A stretch of DNA of 8,861 bases from positions 1 through 8,861 of the forward strand of contig JAHRAW010000069.1 in assembly GCA_020027415.1 (NCBI GenBank). Direction: 5' to 3'. Both the position numbers and the translations under genes were made by a program. The notes beneath the pieces are model-generated. The model worked only from the letters and a program-made list of their open reading frames with translations. It made no database searches and was not told the DNA's origin. The stretch is from Gammaproteobacteria bacterium (lineage in GTDB: Bacteria; Pseudomonadota; Gammaproteobacteria; Arenicellales; Poriferihabitantaceae). Of the stretch, positions 5,221 to 8,861 are shown piece by piece; the first letter of the stretch is position 1; each line of letters starts with the position of its first letter.

Positions 5221-6720
5221 CTAACCAATCGCTGGAGTTTCTCCATAACGGCGACTGGAAAGTGGTTTCGCCGCCAACGGCGCGAGGGGCGGAGTTGGTT
5301 GGGGCGCCGCCGTGTTAGGTGGTTGCCGGTGTTGTTTGTGTTGTGGCTTAGATGGGTGCTTGTTCTCCGGTGGGGCGGGCGTTTCAGTTGTATGGCGCAC
5401 GGTGGATTTTGCCGAGGATGGTGCGGCGTGGTGCGCGGGTTGTTGGTTGGCGTTGCCGGATTTTGCGCTGGGTTGCGATTGTGGTTTGGGTGCGCGCCGG
5501 CGGTTGCCGGTTGGTTTGCTATATTTGGCGCTGGCGGCGGTTTGAATCGATTGCAACCATTGCGGGTCAATATCCTTGCGCGGCAACGCATGACCGATAT
5601 GTTGTTCAATATCCATGATGGAATACGCATACCGCTCGCATACGAAACTGATGGCTTCGCCGCTTGCGCCGGCGCGGGCGGTGCGACCGATACGATGGAT
5701 ATAATCGTCCGCATCTTGCGGCAGGTCAAAGTTATAGACATGGCTGACTTGCGGGATATGCAAGCCGCGCGCCGCTACATCGGTCGCCACTAACACTTTG
5801 TATTTGCTGTTTTTGAACGCTTCCAACAACTGCTCCCGCTTGTGTTGCGGCACATCGCCGGAGAGCGCGCCGTTGTGAATGCCATTGGCGGTTAAGGTGT
5901 CGGCGACTCGCAACGCCGCATGCCGAGTATTGACAAACACCAACATGCGCTCGTGGCAGTCCCGTTTCAGCAGGTTAACCAACAACGGAAGTTTTTCTTC
6001 TTCGGCTGGATAGAAACTGTATTCGGTGATTTTGTCCAGCACCACCGGGTCGCCTTCAATTTTAATTTCTTCGGGGTTGTTCATGTGTTCATAAGCGAGT
6101 TCCATCACCTTGAACGACAAGGTCGCCGAGAACAGCAAGTTCAAACGCTTAGTGGCGGGCGGCATGCGCCTGAGCAGAAAGCGCAAGTCATTGATGAAGA
6201 CCAAATCAAACATTCGGTCCGCTTCATCCAACACCGCCACCTCGGCGTATTTGAGGTCGTAGAGCCCTTGCTTGAAGAAATCAATTAGTCGCCCTGGGGT
6301 GCCGATGAGAATATCCACGCCGTCCGCCAACATGATTTTTTGTTGCTCGTACCCGGTGCCGCCATACACCAGCCCTAAGGTGAAGCCGGTGTGCTGCGAC
6401 AAGATGGCGGCATCCTGATGAATTTGGATGGCTAATTCTCGGGTTGGGGCGAGAATCAACGCGCGGGGTTGGTTGGCTTGGCGTTGCGGCGGTGGTGAAT
6501 GCATCAACAAGTAATGGCAACAAGCCAGCAGAAAGGCGACCGTTTTGCCGGTTCCAGTATGCGCTTGCCCGGCGACATCTTTGCCCTCAAGGGCGGCGGG
6601 AAGGCAGGCGGCTTGAATCGGCGTGCAATACGCAAAGCCGGCGTCTTGCAAACCCTTTTGCAGCGGTTCGGCGAGCGGGAAGGCGCTAAATTGTTGTTCG
6701 GTAAGGTGCTTTTCTGACAT
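5221..6720 (-). CDS. rhlB: DEAD-box ATP-dependent RNA helicase RhlB
   Basis: RNA helicase that in E. coli works in the RNase E degradosome, unwinding mRNA for decay. The N-terminus MSEKHLTEQQFSAF closely matches E. coli RhlB. Motifs: Q motif CTPIQ (32-36), motif I AHTGTGKT (53-60), PTRELA (92-97), TPGR (141-144), DEAD (165-168), SAT (198-200), VFVNT (261-265), ATDVAARGLHIP (312-323) and motif VI HRIGRTAR (342-349), with Ala where many DEAD proteins have Gly, as I recall from xanthomonad RhlB. The core ends near 395. A tail of about 105 residues, rich in Pro, Gln, Lys, His and Ala, makes it 499 aa against 421 in E. coli; it looks disordered and RNA-binding. The start is ATG with AGGA 10 nt upstream. 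It is divergent from trxA-rho, as in E. coli. No intrinsic terminator of its own is seen. Confidence 0.95.
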   Translation of the reverse strand: MSEKHLTEQQFSAFPLAEPLQKGLQDAGFAYCTPIQAACLPAALEGKDVAGQAHTGTGKTVAFLLACCHYLLMHSPPPQRQANQPRALILAPTRELAIQIHQDAAILSQHTGFTLGLVYGGTGYEQQKIMLADGVDILIGTPGRLIDFFKQGLYDLKYAEVAVLDEADRMFDLVFINDLRFLLRRMPPATKRLNLLFSATLSFKVMELAYEHMNNPEEIKIEGDPVVLDKITEYSFYPAEEEKLPLLVNLLKRDCHERMLVFVNTRHAALRVADTLTANGIHNGALSGDVPQHKREQLLEAFKNSKYKVLVATDVAARGLHIPQVSHVYNFDLPQDADDYIHRIGRTARAGASGEAISFVCERYAYSIMDIEQHIGHALPRKDIDPQWLQSIQTAASAKYSKPTGNRRRAPKPQSQPSAKSGNANQQPAHHAAPSSAKSTVRHTTETPAPPENKHPSKPQHKQHRQPPNTAAPQPTPPLAPLAAKPLSSRRYGETPAIG

Positions 6721-6968
6721 ATTTTCTTGGTCCTAAGTTACGAAGTTTTACTGATTAACGGGCTTAGCTGAATTAAACTAACACCCGCGCGGCGCGGTCG
6801 GCTAAACTCGCTGATGGGTCGGCGCGCGTTGCGCTTTGGGTTCTAAATTCGGCGCTCCGATACCCTAATTTCCACATTTTTGCAACCGATTTATTTTTCA
6901 TTAAGCCCTTGATTCGGTGACCAAATGGTAACATATTTAATCCCACACCTGATAAAATATCCACCACC
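6721..6968. other. Divergent rhlB/trxA intergenic region
   Basis: 248 nt that must hold promoters for rhlB (minus) and trxA (plus). For trxA, TTGATT (6909-6914), 17 nt and CATATT (6932-6937) is a moderate candidate. GATAAAAT at 6951-6958 could be a later -10 that would give an almost leaderless mRNA. I see no Shine-Dalgarno site before the trxA ATG. I found no clear promoter for rhlB and no gene. Confidence 0.5.
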
Positions 6969-7301
6969 ATGCCTGCCAACATTATCCATATTACCGATCA
7001 AACTTTTGCCGACGACGTGCTCAATGCAGACGTGCCGGTGCTGGTTGACTACTGGGCGGAGTGGTGCGGTCCGTGTAAAATGATTGCGCCCATCCTCGCA
7101 GAATTGGCGGAAGAATACGACGGCAGAGTCCAAATCGCAAAACTGAATATTGATGAAAACCCGGAAACGCCGCCGCAATATGGAATTCGCGGAATCCCAA
7201 CCCTGATGCTTTTCAAAGATGGGAAAGTGGAAGCCACCAAGGTCGGCGCGGTGTCAAAATCGCAACTGGCGGAATTTATTGAAGCCAACATTGACCGCTG
7301 A
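6969..7301 (+). CDS. trxA: Thioredoxin 1
   Basis: Cytoplasmic dithiol-disulfide reductant for ribonucleotide reductase, methionine sulfoxide reductase and others. The 110 aa align end to end with E. coli TrxA. The active site WCGPCK has Cys33 and Cys36, the buried Asp27 is in VLVDYWAEW, and the cis-proline is Pro77 in GIRGIPTL. A conserved VAKLNID-like strand appears as IAKLNIDENP. The ATG is preceded by CCACCACC with no Shine-Dalgarno site. It lies 301 nt before rho, divergent from rhlB. Confidence 0.97.
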   Translation: MPANIIHITDQTFADDVLNADVPVLVDYWAEWCGPCKMIAPILAELAEEYDGRVQIAKLNIDENPETPPQYGIRGIPTLMLFKDGKVEATKVGAVSKSQLAEFIEANIDR

Positions 7302-7602
7302 TTTCACCCACGTCTCGCACAACCGCCCGCCAACCGATTTGATTTGCAATCACGCAATCCATCCGTGCTACCATTCGGAATGATTGTTTGCTATATTGGA
7401 CATCCGCCGCAAAGCGGTTTATGCTAACCACACAACCACCGAATCACTCCTCGTATCCATTTTTGTTTTCCGGTCTTGCGGTCGCGTGACTGCAAAGCCT
7501 GCGCAGATTCCGCGAATTCCTTTTAGCGCATTCTGAAACTTTGCCTGCCGACCGTGCCGGCTCAGCAGTTTGCTACAACCCCCACCCTCTGTGACAACCG
7601 CT
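7302..7602 (+). other. trxA-rho intergenic region / rho leader
   Basis: 301 nt with no certain gene. An extended -10 (TG at 7389-7390, TATATT at 7392-7397) suggests a rho start near 7404 and a leader of about 200 nt. Counting 7401-7602 gives 70 C and 40 G; 7421-7470 has 17 C and 4 G, and 7561-7602 has 18 C and 6 G, a composition like Rho loading sites. A 22-codon ORF (7421-7489) sits in the position where E. coli has rhoL, but it lacks a clear ribosome site. No hairpin plus T-run terminator follows trxA, so read-through from trxA into rho is possible. Confidence 0.5.
7389..7397 (+). promoter_or_regulatory. Candidate extended -10 promoter of rho
   Basis: TG-C-TATATT matches the extended -10 pattern. 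The -35 position (TACCAT at 7369-7374) is poor, which extended -10 promoters tolerate. Confidence 0.35.
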
Positions 7603-8861
7603 ATGGCTATTAGTCTAACTGAACTTAAAGCAAAATCCCCCACCGAATTGATGGAAATGTCGCGCGCCATGCGCCTGGACAACATCACTCGCATGCGCAA
7701 ACAGGACCAGATTTTCGCCATCCTCAAAGCGCATGCGCGGCAAGGCGAGAGCGTTATGGGCGAAGGGGTGGTGGAAATCCTGCAAGACGGCTTCGGTTTT
7801 CTGCGTTCGGCAAAGTCGTCCTATGTGTCGGGTCCCGACGACATCTACATGTCCTCCAGCCAGATTCGGCGTTTTAATCTGCGCACCGGCGACACCGTTT
7901 CCGGGCAGATTCGCCCGCCCAAAGATTCGGAGCGATATTTTGCGCTGCTGAAAGTGGAAGCCATCAACTTTCAATCGCCGGAGGATGCGCGGCGTAAAAT
8001 TCTGTTTGAAAACCTCACGCCGTTGCATCCCGATGAGCGTTTTCATCTGGAGCAGGAAAATGGTTCCAGCGAAGATTTAACCGCGCGGGTGATTGATCTG
8101 GTCGCGCCCATCGGCAAAGGGCAACGCGGGCTGATTGTGTCGGCGCCAAAAACCGGCAAAACGGTCATGTTGCAACAAATCGCGCAAGCCATCACCGCGA
8201 AGAATCCCGAAGTGGTGCTGATGGTTTTGCTGATTGACGAACGCCCGGAAGAAGTAACCGAAATGGAACGCACCGTGCGCGGTGAAGTGGTGTCGTCCAC
8301 TTTTGATGAACCGGCGGTGCGCCATGTGCATGTCGCGGATATGGTGATTGAGAGAGCTAAACGGTTGGTGGAGCATAAAAAAGATGTGATCATTTTGCTG
8401 GATTCAATCACCCGCTTGGCGCGCGCTTACAACACCGTGGTGCCGGCTTCGGGCAAAGTATTGACCGGCGGCGTGGACGCCAATGCGTTGCAACGCCCGA
8501 AACGATTTTTTGGCGCGGCGCGCAACATTGAGGAAGGCGGCAGTCTGACTATTTTGGCTACCGCGTTGATTGACACCGGCTCAAAAATGGACGACATCAT
8601 TTACGAGGAATTCAAAGGCACCGGCAACCTGGAAATTCACCTGGATCGGCGTATCGCGGAAAAACGAGTTTATCCGGCGATCAACATCAATCGCTCCGGC
8701 ACCCGTCGCGAAGAGTTGCTCACCGACCCGACCGAACTGCAGAAAATATGGTTGCTGCGAAAACTATTGCATCCGATGGACGATATGCAATCTATGGAAT
8801 TTTTGATTGATAAAATCAAGGCGACCAAATCCAACACCGAATTCATCAAATCCATGAACCG
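7603..8861 (+). CDS. rho: Transcription termination factor Rho, last codons missing
   Basis: Hexameric RNA-dependent ATPase and translocase that ends transcription. 419 full codons are present, and alignment with E. coli Rho (419 aa) suggests only a few residues are cut off by the window. The N-terminal domain has MRKQDQIFAILK (31-42). The RNA-binding cold-shock fold has DGFGFLR (62-68, Phe64, Phe66, Arg68). The P-loop reads SAPKTGKT (180-187) where other Rho proteins have PPKAGKT. Catalytic IDERPEE (211-217), Walker B VIILLDS (262-268), Q-loop GKVLTGGVDANAL (284-296) and R-loop region around DTGSKMDD (324-331) are intact. The start ATG has no Shine-Dalgarno site; an in-frame GTG 12 nt upstream is no better. 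Probable autoregulation is inferred from the leader. Confidence 0.97.
   Translation, partial: MAISLTELKAKSPTELMEMSRAMRLDNITRMRKQDQIFAILKAHARQGESVMGEGVVEILQDGFGFLRSAKSSYVSGPDDIYMSSSQIRRFNLRTGDTVSGQIRPPKDSERYFALLKVEAINFQSPEDARRKILFENLTPLHPDERFHLEQENGSSEDLTARVIDLVAPIGKGQRGLIVSAPKTGKTVMLQQIAQAITAKNPEVVLMVLLIDERPEEVTEMERTVRGEVVSSTFDEPAVRHVHVADMVIERAKRLVEHKKDVIILLDSITRLARAYNTVVPASGKVLTGGVDANALQRPKRFFGAARNIEEGGSLTILATALIDTGSKMDDIIYEEFKGTGNLEIHLDRRIAEKRVYPAININRSGTRREELLTDPTELQKIWLLRKLLHPMDDMQSMEFLIDKIKATKSNTEFIKSMN

Noticed and set aside
5191..5793. 200-aa plus-strand frame rich in Trp, Arg and Gly
   Set aside because: It is antisense to the 3' half of rhlB; its composition follows from the C-rich rhlB tail read backwards.
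1..8861. CRISPR array, insertion sequence or defence system
   Set aside because: No spaced direct repeats, transposase motifs or terminal inverted repeats were seen; all sizeable genes are accounted for as housekeeping or porin genes.

Overview
The window looks like ordinary chromosomal DNA from a moderately GC-rich gammaproteobacterium. The protein sequences, the gene order and an outer-membrane porin ending in Phe all point to a Gram-negative member of this class. I cannot name a genus. Two conserved gammaproteobacterial gene blocks lie side by side, separated by one lineage-variable porin gene.

Left block, minus strand (about 3700 down to 1): a tRNA-Gln(UUG) gene, then prs (PRPP synthetase), rplY/ctc (long L25), pth (peptidyl-tRNA hydrolase) and ychF (ribosome-associated P-loop NTPase, cut by the left edge). 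All read in one direction with gaps of 26 to 112 nt, so they are probably one transcription unit. A TTGACA-17-CACAAT promoter candidate lies about 190 nt upstream of the tRNA. The shared theme is nucleotide precursor supply plus translation: PRPP, a tRNA, a 5S-rRNA-binding protein, rescue of peptidyl-tRNA, and a ribosome-binding ATPase. In many gammaproteobacteria ispE (often with lolB) precedes the tRNA; here both are absent.

Middle: a 380-nt intergenic region with divergent promoter candidates and three perfect inverted repeats. It is followed by a plus-strand gene for a probable DcaP-like outer-membrane porin with a short hexapeptide tandem repeat at its mature N-terminus. A clear intrinsic terminator closes this gene.

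Right block: rhlB (DEAD-box RNA helicase, minus strand) is divergent from trxA and rho (plus strand, rho missing only its last few codons). This is the familiar rhlB / trxA-rho arrangement. RhlB works in RNA turnover, TrxA is the main thiol reductant, and Rho is the termination helicase. The rhlB 3' end and the rho leader are C-rich and G-poor on their transcripts, as expected of Rho loading sites, which suggests Rho-dependent termination of rhlB and Rho autoregulation.

I found no mobile element, CRISPR array, phage gene or defence system, and no evidence of a new multi-gene system. The points worth checking are at residue and regulatory level: an altered Rho P-loop, altered YchF and Pth motifs, non-ATG starts paired with good Shine-Dalgarno sites, the porin repeat, and the inverted repeats.
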